A stretch of DNA of 64,000 nt, from the NCBI RefSeq assembly GCF_014652895.1, contig NZ_BMZR01000001.1, positions 186,001 to 250,000 on the forward strand, read 5' to 3'. The notes under the pieces were generated by a model. It had not been told where the DNA came from, did not search any database, and was given only the letters and a program-made list of their open reading frames with translations. Both the position numbers and the translations under genes were made by a program. This DNA is from Psychrobacter glaciei (GTDB lineage: Bacteria > Pseudomonadota > Gammaproteobacteria > Pseudomonadales > Moraxellaceae). Positions 8,811 to 16,611 of this stretch are shown one piece after another; within the stretch, counting starts at the first letter, position 1, and each line of letters begins with the position of its first letter.

Positions 8811-9172
8811 GTAGCACCTCGCACTAAAGATAATGATGTGGTCAGCGTTGAGCTGTCAGCGCGTCTCATTTCGATCAATGTATTCCAACCGCTGTTGATG
8901 CCGTCATTAATCAAAGACAAACTTACTTTGCTGACTTTGATGCGTGGCTCCCAGCGAATAAGAGCGGTCGCTGTGGCTGCCATGAGTTTTAATCGAGTAG
9001 CATCATTAGCCGGGGAATCAATCAAAAATGGTAAAAGGCTGCCATACTCGCGGCGCATTAATCTGGTACCGAGTGGCGTGGTCAAAATGTCATGGATCGA
9101 TTGACGTAAATGATCTTCTTGATTTAATAGGTCGCCATTGGTCCGAGACATACCCGTTGCATAATTATTCAT
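8807..9172 (-). CDS. Baseplate wedge protein W (gp25/gpW family)
   Basis: 121 residues. IHDILTTPLGTRLMRREYGSLLP is the signature region of the GPW/gp25 family, shared with T4 gp25 and type VI secretion TssE, which nucleates sheath assembly at the baseplate. Start overlaps the V stop by 4 bp (9169-9172) and its stop overlaps the J start. Length is typical. Confidence 0.94.
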   Translation of the reverse strand: MNNYATGMSRTNGDLLNQEDHLRQSIHDILTTPLGTRLMRREYGSLLPFLIDSPANDATRLKLMAATATALIRWEPRIKVSKVSLSLINDGINSGWNTLIEMRRADSSTLTTSLSLVRGAT

Positions 9173-9744
9173 ACAGGGTCACCAGACGTATCAGAGCCGC
9201 TTTTAACATTTCTATGACCGTGATTACCTAATTTGATTTCTTTTGCATAAACTTCGTCGTCTGATTTAATAGCTTCATCTGAGTGGATGCCTTTATCAAC
9301 TTGAAGACTGCCGGTCATACGTGTTTTTGGCGTATCCAATACAATGCTGGTTTTTGACCTGATAAGGGTCTCGCTGATATGCATTGTGAGTTGGCTCTTA
9401 ACGACATCAATACTGCAGAAGTCAGTGTTGTTGTAGCGGATGCGTATCTCATTTGGGTCGGTGCTTGGGCTTGGATGATGATCGCTGTATAAGCTAATGA
9501 CAGGGATGGCATTAGCAAGTTCACCGCTTGGTGAGACCAGTAAGTATTGCTCACCAATACTAGGACAGCGCCATGCGCTGATAGATCCAGCTGCGATAGT
9601 AGGAATGTTTACCCAATCGGTCACATTGTCGCCAACAGCAAGACGCATTAAAGCACTGTCAGCATCGATATGCGTGACAGTGCCAATGGTGGCGATATTG
9701 TGTAAGCGTCGTTGGGTTTCTGCGTTCATCGCTATAGTCTGCAT
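9169..9744 (-). CDS. Baseplate spike protein V (P2 gpV-like)
   Basis: 191 residues beginning MQTIAMNAETQRRL; an internal ATG at 9729 is an equally plausible start since neither has a clear Shine-Dalgarno. The N-terminal OB-like part (GTVTHIDADSALMRLAVGD...WVNIP) and the RCPSIGEQYLLVSPSGEL segment match the gpV/baseplate assembly protein V family that forms the membrane-piercing spike. The terminal spike usually ends in a metal-binding HxH tip; LGNHGHRNV near the C-terminus provides HGH. First gene of the V-W-J-I operon. Confidence 0.92.
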   Translation of the reverse strand: MQTIAMNAETQRRLHNIATIGTVTHIDADSALMRLAVGDNVTDWVNIPTIAAGSISAWRCPSIGEQYLLVSPSGELANAIPVISLYSDHHPSPSTDPNEIRIRYNNTDFCSIDVVKSQLTMHISETLIRSKTSIVLDTPKTRMTGSLQVDKGIHSDEAIKSDDEVYAKEIKLGNHGHRNVKSGSDTSGDPV

Positions 9745-9770
9745 TGGAGCAACGCCAAGTGCATCTAATG

Positions 9771-9799
9771 CTTAACCGCAAATAGGAGTTACGGTTAAG
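9771..9799 (-). promoter_or_regulatory. 25-bp inverted repeat upstream of gene V, candidate late-activator site
   Basis: The arms TAACCGCAAA (9773-9782) and GTTACGGTTA (9788-9797) flank a 5-bp spacer; the dyad extends to CTTAACCG/CGGTTAAG at the edges. It occupies the gap between the methylase stop (9800) and gene V. An inverted repeat with the same arm sequence and the same total length occurs at 16542-16566 between genes O and P. P2 late promoters are activated by Ogr bound to a dyad near -55, and one such promoter precedes P2 V. It could also act as a weak terminator for the dam gene. Confidence 0.5.
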
Positions 9800-10660
9800 T
9801 TATTGGAAACGATAGATCATGTGATCTTCGTATGATGAATTTTTGTTCATTTGCGCTTTTAGACTAATCGTTTTGTAATTGCCAATTCGCTCCCAAGCGC
9901 GGGAATCATGTTTTTGAAGAAAATCAAGATAAGCTGGCAATTCACTTCGTGTACTGCTGAAGAAAATATAAGGTGGTCTTACATACTGCATCAGCTTTAA
10001 AAATTGCACCATGCCGAAATACTCTTTCTGTGCATAAGCGCCTTGCTGCGTATTGACATAAGGCGGATCAAAAACCAGTAGGGTCTTGGGTTGATCAGCG
10101 TACTGAGGTATAAGCGTATCGTATGACTCGCAAACAACCTGCACCCCTGTTAAATAATCATCGATACTCAAAAAGTCAGTACGACGTAAAGAGTTATATA
10201 AATGACTTGTATATAACTCATCTAGACTCGTGGCATGTTTACCGGCAAATAATAACCATGTTGACAACACGCGCATGTCAATGTGACCTTTAAAGTTTTT
10301 GATTACGTCTATAACCTGAGGCTTAATATTCTTATCTAAAAGCGTTTGGCGGGGGTAGTTAGATAGTACGTCCATTAGTTTCTGGCGCAATATGTTGCTG
10401 TCAGCAACGTGCTTCAGGCGCTCAGAATAGTTGTCAAAATCATTAAAGATAACTGTTGCTGCAGGTTTTAAATGCTTGGCATTATTACTAAGTAGACCAC
10501 TGCCACCAAACACATCAATGATAGTCCAGCCTTCACCATCATCAGGGATATGTTCATCAAGCACCTTGCGAAAGAGTTTCAAGAAAAACCGTTTTTGACC
10601 AACAAACGGTAATGGCGCTTTATGTTGAAGACTTGGTTTTACTACATTTGAATCGCTCAT
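9800..10660 (-). CDS. D12-class DNA N6-adenine methyltransferase
   Basis: 286 residues from the ATG at 10660 (MSDSNVVKPSLQHKAPLPFVGQ). The SAM-binding motif FxGxG appears as DVFGGSGLLSN, and the catalytic DPPY as LLVFDPPYVNTQ, the order expected for Dam/M.EcoRV-like alpha-group enzymes. The PFVGQKR opening resembles the usual PFxKWxGGK/PxxGxK element. No restriction enzyme gene is nearby, so it is an orphan modification enzyme, probably protecting phage DNA. A TTG at 10687 extends the frame but lies inside a hairpin. The start lies within the com gene (overlap 41 bp), placing it under probable translational control. It is a moron inserted between S and V. Confidence 0.9.
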   Translation of the reverse strand: MSDSNVVKPSLQHKAPLPFVGQKRFFLKLFRKVLDEHIPDDGEGWTIIDVFGGSGLLSNNAKHLKPAATVIFNDFDNYSERLKHVADSNILRQKLMDVLSNYPRQTLLDKNIKPQVIDVIKNFKGHIDMRVLSTWLLFAGKHATSLDELYTSHLYNSLRRTDFLSIDDYLTGVQVVCESYDTLIPQYADQPKTLLVFDPPYVNTQQGAYAQKEYFGMVQFLKLMQYVRPPYIFFSSTRSELPAYLDFLQKHDSRAWERIGNYKTISLKAQMNKNSSYEDHMIYRFQ

Positions 10661-10823
10661 GAGAGTCTCTTTTAGTTTGAGACTCAAGGTCTTCTAATGA
10701 GACGCTCTTGGCGTTCTGTGTAGTGTTTAATTTTTTACAACGTGGACATTTAACGGCGACCACTGCCTCACCTGAGATGCGAGCTAATAAACGCCCACAC
10801 TCAATACAACGAAAATCATGCAT
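10620..10823 (-). CDS. Com-like zinc-finger translational activator
   Basis: 67 residues, MHDFRCIECGRLLARISG, followed by VKCPRCKKLNT: two CxxC pairs 21 residues apart make a single four-cysteine zinc finger as in Mu Com (62 aa). The C-terminal tail is Lys/Ser-rich and hydrophilic. Mu Com is an RNA-binding protein that opens the translation start of the DNA-modification gene mom. Here the adenine methylase gene starts inside com, so the two are a matched cassette as also seen in other prophages. The exact RNA target is inferred from the hairpin at 10663-10685. Confidence 0.85.
   Translation of the reverse strand: MHDFRCIECGRLLARISGEAVVAVKCPRCKKLNTTQNAKSVSLEDLESQTKRDSHERFKCSKTKSST
10663..10685 (-). 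promoter_or_regulatory. Translation-control hairpin covering the methylase start
   Basis: In the mRNA, GAGTCTC and GAGACTC form a perfect 7-bp stem with a 9-nt loop (AAACTAAAA), ending two bases before the ATG at 10660. The only purine-rich stretch that could serve as Shine-Dalgarno (AAAAGAGA) is in the loop and 3' arm, so the hairpin would hide it. In phage Mu, an inhibitory stem-loop blocks mom translation until Com binds next to it; the upstream gene here encodes a Com-like protein. Confidence 0.6.
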
Positions 10824-10829
10824 GATTAG

Positions 10830-11270
10830 TTACTCATTTAATAAAAATTCTCTTATCTCATCAATAATTAACTCAATATCATCATCGGACCAACCGATGG
10901 TTTTTCGCACTGGGTAGCGCGTGGGTTTTGAGTTTGGATTAGGTTTAATGGTTTTGCCAAATTGATGGACGGCCATCACTTCAGCTGTGCGACCGGCAAA
11001 GCCAATCTCTGCATGCTTGCTGCTGTATGCAGTTTTAAGCATCTTAGGTAATCGTTGAAACATAGCGCCACGTTTGATGCTACCAGCTTGGTCACGCTTA
11101 CGAGGTGTAAATCGCTTTCCGTCTGGGTCTTTCTGCGCTTTGATACGGCGTTTCCATACAATACGCATCTTGGTAGAGATCTGACGGTTAAGCCTAGTCT
11201 TTTGCTGTGGACTTAATTGTTCGTTTATGCGCTCAAGCCAAGACGCTAATTCATCAAAGTTGTCACTCAT
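10830..11270 (-). CDS. Tail completion protein S (P2 gpS-like)
   Basis: 146 residues. The part KTRLNRQISTKMRIVWKRRIKAQKDPDGKRFTPRK fits the phage virion morphogenesis family (P2 gpS, Mu gpG), and KAGRTAEV...HQFG-like FAGRTAEVMAVHQFGKTI supports it. Role: completes the tail so it can join the head. It overlaps R by 4 bp upstream and is followed 7 bp later by com. Confidence 0.9.
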   Translation of the reverse strand: MSDNFDELASWLERINEQLSPQQKTRLNRQISTKMRIVWKRRIKAQKDPDGKRFTPRKRDQAGSIKRGAMFQRLPKMLKTAYSSKHAEIGFAGRTAEVMAVHQFGKTIKPNPNSKPTRYPVRKTIGWSDDDIELIIDEIREFLLNE

Positions 11271-11674
11271 TTGTCGACCGCATCAGCTAGCTCTTTTGGC
11301 ACAAAATCACTGAGAGATTCAGACCAAACTTTGGGTGGGCAAAGATGATAGTCACCAGCTTCATTAATAACCAGTTTATCTACCAGACCGATATCAACGC
11401 TAAGATCATATGTCTCGGCATCTATGATCTCGCTGTCAAAATTCAAATCCGGTACCGCATATCCTCTTGATTGAAACCACTTACGAATAAAAGTCAGTAT
11501 GCCAAAAGGATCATTATCACGGCAGTCAATAAATAAAAAGCGTGCGGTATAAGTAATGTCACCGACCTTGGATGCCAGCTCACCATTCACCAAAAAAAGA
11601 TGCACTTTATCAGCGGTCAGTTGTGACTCAAACTTGGCCAGTAAATCATCTTTTAATTGCTGCAGGTATTTCAT
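11267..11674 (-). CDS. Tail completion protein R (P2 gpR-like)
   Basis: 135 residues starting MKYLQQLKDDLLAKFESQLTADKVHLFLVNGELA. Length and the pattern YTARFLFIDCRDNDPFGILTFIRKWF fit the P2 R / phage tail completion family. It precedes S with a 4-bp overlap and starts directly after the endolysin stop, keeping P2's K-R-S order. Confidence 0.85.
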   Translation of the reverse strand: MKYLQQLKDDLLAKFESQLTADKVHLFLVNGELASKVGDITYTARFLFIDCRDNDPFGILTFIRKWFQSRGYAVPDLNFDSEIIDAETYDLSVDIGLVDKLVINEAGDYHLCPPKVWSESLSDFVPKELADAVDK

Positions 11675-12199
11675 TTACTTAGTCCAATCTAGTTGAGCGG
11701 CGGCAGCTTCAAGCTGCTCAACAATGCGCCGTGACCAGCCTTTACCAAAAGCGCTCCACGTGCCAAGGCGGGTAAAAAAGTCTAGGCGTTTAGCCAGAAA
11801 CTTAAAGACAACGACATCCGCAGGCATATTATTAACAGCGCCAATAGTCTGTGATCCTACAATGCCATCAACTTGTCGACCAGTAATGCCAGCTGCTTGT
11901 TGTAAGAATTTAATAGCGCGATTAGGACCATGATTGTATGCAGCATCAAAGACTTGCGCGGCAACAGCAGGCGCAAATTCGTCACAGTGCGCCGCATCCC
12001 AATATGACTTTTTAGCTACTTCTTTGGCAAACGACTTGGGTAAGTCTCGCATAGACCCTTTATAACCGTGTTTAACGGCAACGCGTTTGGTCACACCGTA
12101 CATCGTTTCACCACCAGGGTCACTTGGGTGATTGACATAACCACCTTCGTTCACCATTAATTGGTCAAACGCTTTATCAAAAAATGGATTGTCAGTCAT
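11675..12199 (-). CDS. Endolysin, glycoside hydrolase family 108
   Basis: 174 residues from the ATG at 12199 (MTDNPFFDKAFDQLMVNEGGY). This start is preferred over the in-frame ATG at 12217 because AAAGGA sits 7 nt before it and it overlaps the preceding gene by 8 bp. The catalytic motif EGGYVNHPSDPGGETMYGVT is the GH108 (ZliS-type) muramidase signature with the catalytic Glu in EGG; a peptidoglycan-binding-like C-terminal half follows (VDGIVGSQTIGAV). No signal peptide is present, so release should depend on a holin. Confidence 0.95.
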   Translation of the reverse strand: MTDNPFFDKAFDQLMVNEGGYVNHPSDPGGETMYGVTKRVAVKHGYKGSMRDLPKSFAKEVAKKSYWDAAHCDEFAPAVAAQVFDAAYNHGPNRAIKFLQQAAGITGRQVDGIVGSQTIGAVNNMPADVVVFKFLAKRLDFFTRLGTWSAFGKGWSRRIVEQLEAAAAQLDWTK

Positions 12200-12530
12200 T
12201 AGATTTTCCTTTGTCAAAAATATGGTTTAACCGTGTATTAAAGCTTTGAGCTTTGGTAGCTTTTGCTTGTTTAACGAGTAAATGCCACGACAAATACATG
12301 GCTGCGACTAGTGCCAAGCAGCCACCACGTATAAACATATAGCGCACAGGCAGTCTGTCGCCGAGGATACTGGTGTCATAAGCCAAGTAAACAAAACAGA
12401 CCAGTGCATAGCATGCTAATACTCGAAATAACCACCAGCCAACGCTGTCATGACAGCGTGTACGCATTAGCATCAAAAATAAGATAAGTGCTGCTAAAAC
12501 CATCGCAGACACATTGATAATTACCATCAT
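12192..12530 (-). CDS. Small phage membrane protein, possible holin
   Basis: 112 residues with three hydrophobic segments (about 4-22, 33-51, 66-88) and a basic C-terminal tail. It sits immediately upstream of and overlapping the endolysin, the standard holin position, and overlaps the next upstream membrane gene by 4 bp. I do not recognise the family; the holin role is inferred from topology and context. Confidence 0.7.
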   Translation of the reverse strand: MMVIINVSAMVLAALILFLMLMRTRCHDSVGWWLFRVLACYALVCFVYLAYDTSILGDRLPVRYMFIRGGCLALVAAMYLSWHLLVKQAKATKAQSFNTRLNHIFDKGKSND

Positions 12531-12991
12531 TTGCTGACTCCCAATAACTTAGCAGCCCAGTCAGGTAGTATCTCCACCATTTTTTCCGACTTAACAACCG
12601 CAACGACCAGGCGTAAAAAGAAGTAACCAATACCTGCCCATAAAAAACTCACGAGCAAGACAATATCGTCACTACTATCGATATAACCCATCAACTCAAG
12701 ACTGCCACGGGTAAAAAACAGCCCTGCACCAAATCCCAAGAGGATATGCCCAAGACTGGTAGCGCTTGGCGGAAACTTTTTATCCTCACCGAATGCCAAA
12801 AAACTACCGACAGCACCAATGACAGTCGCGACCAACATAGACGGCGTCAAGAAGGGCAGAGACTCAGAGATCGCCGTATCAGCTTTAGCGTGTGAAATCG
12901 TCAAAAACATCCAAACAGCAATGGCAGCAAGCCACCCAAGCGCACAACCTATACGCATTAGCCAGACTTTTTTAGTAGTCGGTTTTTTCAT
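12527..12991 (-). CDS. Phage membrane protein in the lysis module, possible holin or antiholin
   Basis: 154 residues. An N-terminal basic stretch (MKKPTTKKVWLMR) precedes a first hydrophobic helix ending ISHAKA; further helices at about 50-68, 82-100 and 108-132 give about four spans. It ends in an amphipathic segment. Overlaps the next lysis gene. The presence of two membrane genes before the endolysin suggests a holin/antiholin pair, but no family match is claimed. Confidence 0.68.
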   Translation of the reverse strand: MKKPTTKKVWLMRIGCALGWLAAIAVWMFLTISHAKADTAISESLPFLTPSMLVATVIGAVGSFLAFGEDKKFPPSATSLGHILLGFGAGLFFTRGSLELMGYIDSSDDIVLLVSFLWAGIGYFFLRLVVAVVKSEKMVEILPDWAAKLLGVSK

Positions 12992-12994
12992 GAA

Positions 12995-13219
12995 TTAATC
13001 CCATAGTTTGATAGTTGGTGCAGCAGTGGCAGCGTTGTCATCGGGCAAAGTAATAATTGCTTGAGCCGGCAACACAGCAAAAGGCGAATACAAAATATTG
13101 CTCTCAATAAGTTTCGGCAGCATCTCTACTGATCGGTTGGCATAGACTCTGTAAGCGATAGCATCAAGCGTATCGTTTTGTGTAGCACGTATCGTGCGCT
13201 GATATTGAGCGCTGCTCAT
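12995..13219 (-). CDS. Tail protein X (P2 gpX-like, LysM fold)
   Basis: 74 residues. TIRATQNDTLDAIAYRVY...LPKLIESN...LPAQAIITLPD is the characteristic short LysM-like gpX family that helps tail assembly. It overlaps the L stop by 4 bp, preserving the P2 L-X order. Length is normal (P2 gpX 67 aa). Confidence 0.93.
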   Translation of the reverse strand: MSSAQYQRTIRATQNDTLDAIAYRVYANRSVEMLPKLIESNILYSPFAVLPAQAIITLPDDNAATAAPTIKLWD

Positions 13220-13692
13220 AAGAGCTTCACACGATTGCGCCGACGGCCAGTCATGTCAGCAATGCTATGACTAACGATACGTCGTAGACGGTCAGACTTG
13301 GTTAGTTGTACGTCGCCGCTGATAGCGCCTTGGCTTGTCGTGTCATAGTCGACGTAATTATCGGCAGTAAGGGCAGCAGCTTCATGCATCACAGCACGTT
13401 TATAAGTACGATCAAACGTATCTCTATCGATACGCTTTGTAGATAAGTGCCGCTCGAGCGTGAGCAGACTAAAAAGGGTGGCAGGTAACTCACCGTTGAC
13501 GATGTCGTAAGCAGTGCCGATATAGCCGGCAATACGCTGGACGCCAATCGTCTTATCAATCCGCATTAATTGCACCATATCGTCTGTACTAATCGACGGT
13601 AGATGCGAGTAAGGATTAAGGACGGTTGTAGATTCAACTGGTTGATTGATCAACATGACGTTACCTGCAGATAAAAGAAAAGCGGTAGTCAC
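13216..13692 (-). CDS. Head completion protein L (P2 gpL-like)
   Basis: 158 residues. The C-terminal region (AVMHEAAALTADNYVDYDTTSQG, then RRIVSHSIADMTGRRRNRVKLL) is typical of gpL, which closes the filled head. It lies between small terminase M and X as in P2. P2 gpL is 169 aa, so it is full length. Confidence 0.92.
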   Translation of the reverse strand: MTTAFLLSAGNVMLINQPVESTTVLNPYSHLPSISTDDMVQLMRIDKTIGVQRIAGYIGTAYDIVNGELPATLFSLLTLERHLSTKRIDRDTFDRTYKRAVMHEAAALTADNYVDYDTTSQGAISGDVQLTKSDRLRRIVSHSIADMTGRRRNRVKLL

Positions 13693-13759
13693 TTTGACGT
13701 TGGTATGATGCGATCAGCAAATAGCATTGTCTTAGTGAGCCGCTTCCCGGGTGGGGATG

Positions 13760-14506
13760 TTACTCTCCAGCTTTGGTGAGCTGGGCGAGGTCTTTTTTGC
13801 AGCCGACTTTATCATCAAGCTTAATCGCAATCTCATAAGCAGTAATGGCTTCGTCAGGCTTGGCATCTTTTAAGCTGTCACCAAGTACGCGGTATAATTT
13901 GGCGCGGACTTGGTCTGGCATATCTTGTGACGTCGTACTGTCGATAGCACGCTGGATTAAATCAGCATAGACAGCAGTATCAGTATCTTTTCTAATGCTT
14001 AGCAATTCATCTGACAGCTGCTCGACAAAGACGGTGGCCACATCACGAGTAAACGGCTCAGGCATAACAAAATCGTTAAGCAAAGCGTACTCAGCAATAT
14101 CAGTTGCTGTCTTAAATTCATGAGTGTCTAAACACCAGACCATCAGCTTAACGAGCATGTCATCTTGATCGCCGACGCCTTCAGCAATTGTTCCTTCAAT
14201 CCAAGGCAAGTAGCCTGGAAGTAGGTCAGCCTTCAGCTCTTTCTTATGACTGATAGATTGAATACCTGATAAGTTTTGATCATCGTTCCAAAACTTGAGA
14301 GCAATGCCACCAACATTTTCAGGAGCCGTACCGCTATCAGTTTCGGACGGCGCGTCAGAAATGGGTGTTGATTGACTAACCATCGTTGTACCGGTGCGAC
14401 GACCTAAGACCTGGGCTGATAAGCGCGGGTCATTATTGGCAGCTTTGGCTTTTTTGGCAGCAGTAGTACGGATAAAGTGATCGCGTAGAGAGTTACTTTT
14501 CATCAT
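13760..14506 (-). CDS. Terminase small subunit / endonuclease (P2 gpM-like)
   Basis: 248 residues. LSGIQSISHKKELKADLLPGYLPWIEGTIAEG and VKLMVWCLDTHEFKTATDIAEYAL match the P2 M family. The C-terminal third has TPR-like helices. It is translated from ATGATG overlapping the N stop, with GGAGG a few bases upstream. With P it cuts cos DNA during packaging. Confidence 0.93.
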   Translation of the reverse strand: MMKSNSLRDHFIRTTAAKKAKAANNDPRLSAQVLGRRTGTTMVSQSTPISDAPSETDSGTAPENVGGIALKFWNDDQNLSGIQSISHKKELKADLLPGYLPWIEGTIAEGVGDQDDMLVKLMVWCLDTHEFKTATDIAEYALLNDFVMPEPFTRDVATVFVEQLSDELLSIRKDTDTAVYADLIQRAIDSTTSQDMPDQVRAKLYRVLGDSLKDAKPDEAITAYEIAIKLDDKVGCKKDLAQLTKAGE

Positions 14507-15507
14507 TAACCCTCCAACACAATGTTTTCAATCAATACTGTTTTGCTATAGTCTTCGACCACATAGCACTCATTAACTGATTGATAATCAGTAGTACGAT
14601 CCCACTGTGGCTCATCAATAATGTGACGGCGCTGCGACCCACGTAACTTGTAAATAGACAGGTTGTCATGAGTGGTGATAAGGAGACCGTTAGGCACAAA
14701 AAAGGCTGGGGTATCTACTGGTAGGGAGCCAAGCTGCTTTTTCTGATATAACGCGTTAGCAGCGATTTGCTCTGTCGGAGAATGGTTTTGGTTAAGCAGT
14801 CCGACATATTTATCAGAAACCAAGTTACTACTAGCGATAGCAGTTAAACCACTTGCTTGGCGATGTTGCTCTGCAATCAATTCATTCTTGGCCATTTCGA
14901 CCAAAGCGTCCATATTTTTGAACTCTTGGCCAGCACCGATGGTGATACCGTCAATATGACGCTCGGGATTGTAGGCGCGAATCTTCTCAAGCCAACCAAT
15001 ATTCACGTCTTGCAATAATGGATACAGATCTTTATTTGATGTTTTTGCGCGATGAGTACCATTAAATCCAATGCGCTGCATATCTTCCGCAACAATCGCA
15101 ACAGCAATGGCGGCAAGCTTCTGCTGGAAATCAGGCAGATAACCCCAGTTGTCGATGACTTCGTATAGATAAGCGATATCAGAGTTGGTCTTTGTACAGA
15201 GATAATCGTCTACCGCTTCAAGATTAAAGATATCGGTAGGACGACGTGGTTGAGAGCGCGTGTCAGTAGTGCTGGCTGCCGTTTTATTGCCACCAAGACC
15301 TAGTTTTTGGCCATGTGCATTTTTAACACCTTGGATGTTAATTTTTCCAAGGAAGTCTGTCACTTGACGGTAGACTTCAATGAGTTTCTGTTCAATAGCA
15401 GGGGCAACATTAAAAGCTGCATTGAAGTTTTGCGCGCCATTGATGCGTGCAACTTGTTGTTTGTACTGCTCAAGTTGCAAAGTCGTTTGTGGATCTAAAG
15501 TAAACAT
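14506..15507 (-). CDS. Major capsid protein (P2 gpN-like)
   Basis: 333 residues, close to P2 gpN (357). QVTDFLGKINIQGV near residue 45 and KQIGFNGTHRA-like MQRIGFNGTHRAKTSNKDLYPLLQDVNIGWLEKIRAYNPE mark the family. The C-terminus (NECYVVEDYSKTVLIENI) is also typical. P2 N is cleaved near residue 31 by gpO. Lies between scaffold O and terminase M. Confidence 0.95.
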   Translation of the reverse strand: MFTLDPQTTLQLEQYKQQVARINGAQNFNAAFNVAPAIEQKLIEVYRQVTDFLGKINIQGVKNAHGQKLGLGGNKTAASTTDTRSQPRRPTDIFNLEAVDDYLCTKTNSDIAYLYEVIDNWGYLPDFQQKLAAIAVAIVAEDMQRIGFNGTHRAKTSNKDLYPLLQDVNIGWLEKIRAYNPERHIDGITIGAGQEFKNMDALVEMAKNELIAEQHRQASGLTAIASSNLVSDKYVGLLNQNHSPTEQIAANALYQKKQLGSLPVDTPAFFVPNGLLITTHDNLSIYKLRGSQRRHIIDEPQWDRTTDYQSVNECYVVEDYSKTVLIENIVLEG

Positions 15508-15569
15508 AAAAGTCCTTTGAGGTAAAGAGATCTAAATATCTAAGAGCACGTCATTCGATGCCGGCTATA

Positions 15570-16457
15570 TTAATACTCTGTTAGTTGAGCACCGCCACCA
15601 GTGATAGGAGGTGTATTCGTTAGATTGGTAGCTGGTTGAGTAGAGAGCTGGGTCTTAAATTCTTCAAATGCAGTCTTTAAATCAGACAAATCTGTTCGCA
15701 AACCTTCGTTTTCTTTAGCAACGTCATCTGTTTTTTCATTAAGCGTTTTAAATGACTGCAGTACCAAATCTTGCTCTTGAGTGCTCATGCCAGACTTTTT
15801 GGACGCAAACATAGTAGATAGCTTTTGTAAAAAACCATCGCCTTCACTTTGATTGTTAAGGTCTTGAGTGTTGTCATTTTGAGGAGTTGGCTGCTCAGCA
15901 GGGTCAGTATTATTTGTCGCTGGGTTTGTTTTATCTTTAGTCATAAGGATAAGCTCTTGGTCATTAGGGTCGGTGCAAAGTGCGTCGGCATTACGGTTAA
16001 ATTTAAGAGGTTCGATGCCGCGAGAAGCAGGTTGATCGGTGACAGCTAGACCAACTAAATAAGCGCGATCTGTATCTGCAAATTTTGGATAAAATTCGAT
16101 AGATGTAAAAATCTTTTTGCCTTGCTTGTTAGCCTCAACCAAATCCGGTAGTACAGATAACGTCGCATACAGACACATTAGCTGCACCTCAACGCCATTT
16201 TGTTTAAACGTCTCCATTTGATGATCAACTTTAATGATGTCACCCAATGCACCTACATCGTAATTGCTGTTGAGTCCAGACCATCGACCACTCATGTGTT
16301 CACAGTTAATACGAGCCGTATATTCAACAGGATCATACGTCTCAGACATATCAATAATTTGCTGTTGAGATAAAGATCGACCATCAACAGTTTGCCCCTC
16401 ACGGGCGACGCGAAAGCGCTTGACGACTCGTTTACCGGGCAATGCAGTGTCAGCCAT
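15570..16457 (-). CDS. Capsid scaffold/protease (P2 gpO-like)
   Basis: 295 residues; P2 gpO is 284. The N-terminal serine-protease part contains YTARINCEHMSGRW and FTSIEFYPKFADTDRAYLVGLAVTDQPAS, the family's conserved regions (His in CEH and Ser in TSI as probable catalytic residues). The Gln/Asn/Thr-rich linker at about 165-200 leads to a helical coiled-coil scaffold tail. First gene of the O-N-M-L operon, divergent from P. Confidence 0.94.
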   Translation of the reverse strand: MADTALPGKRVVKRFRVAREGQTVDGRSLSQQQIIDMSETYDPVEYTARINCEHMSGRWSGLNSNYDVGALGDIIKVDHQMETFKQNGVEVQLMCLYATLSVLPDLVEANKQGKKIFTSIEFYPKFADTDRAYLVGLAVTDQPASRGIEPLKFNRNADALCTDPNDQELILMTKDKTNPATNNTDPAEQPTPQNDNTQDLNNQSEGDGFLQKLSTMFASKKSGMSTQEQDLVLQSFKTLNEKTDDVAKENEGLRTDLSDLKTAFEEFKTQLSTQPATNLTNTPPITGGGAQLTEY

Positions 16458-16541
16458 AATTAATCTCGGTTGTTAAGGTTTGGTAGATTTCTAAATAGGC
16501 TTTAGTGTGTCGGTTAAAGGGGTTTAGGGGCAACTGATTGA

Positions 16542-16566
16542 TAACCGTAAAACGGCTTTGCGGTTA
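16542..16566. promoter_or_regulatory. 25-bp inverted repeat between divergent O and P, candidate late-activator site
   Basis: TAACCGTAAA (16542-16551) and TTTGCGGTTA (16557-16566) flank a 5-bp spacer. Arms and spacing match the copy in front of gene V (9773-9797). The site lies in the 154-bp divergent region feeding O (minus) and P (plus), the place of P2's paired Ogr-dependent promoters P_O and P_P. A further half site CGGTTA occurs at 16511-16516. Confidence 0.55.
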
Positions 16567-16611
16567 CAAACTGCGTGGTTGTAAGGGTTGCGAGCTATAA
16601 GCTATAGCCCT

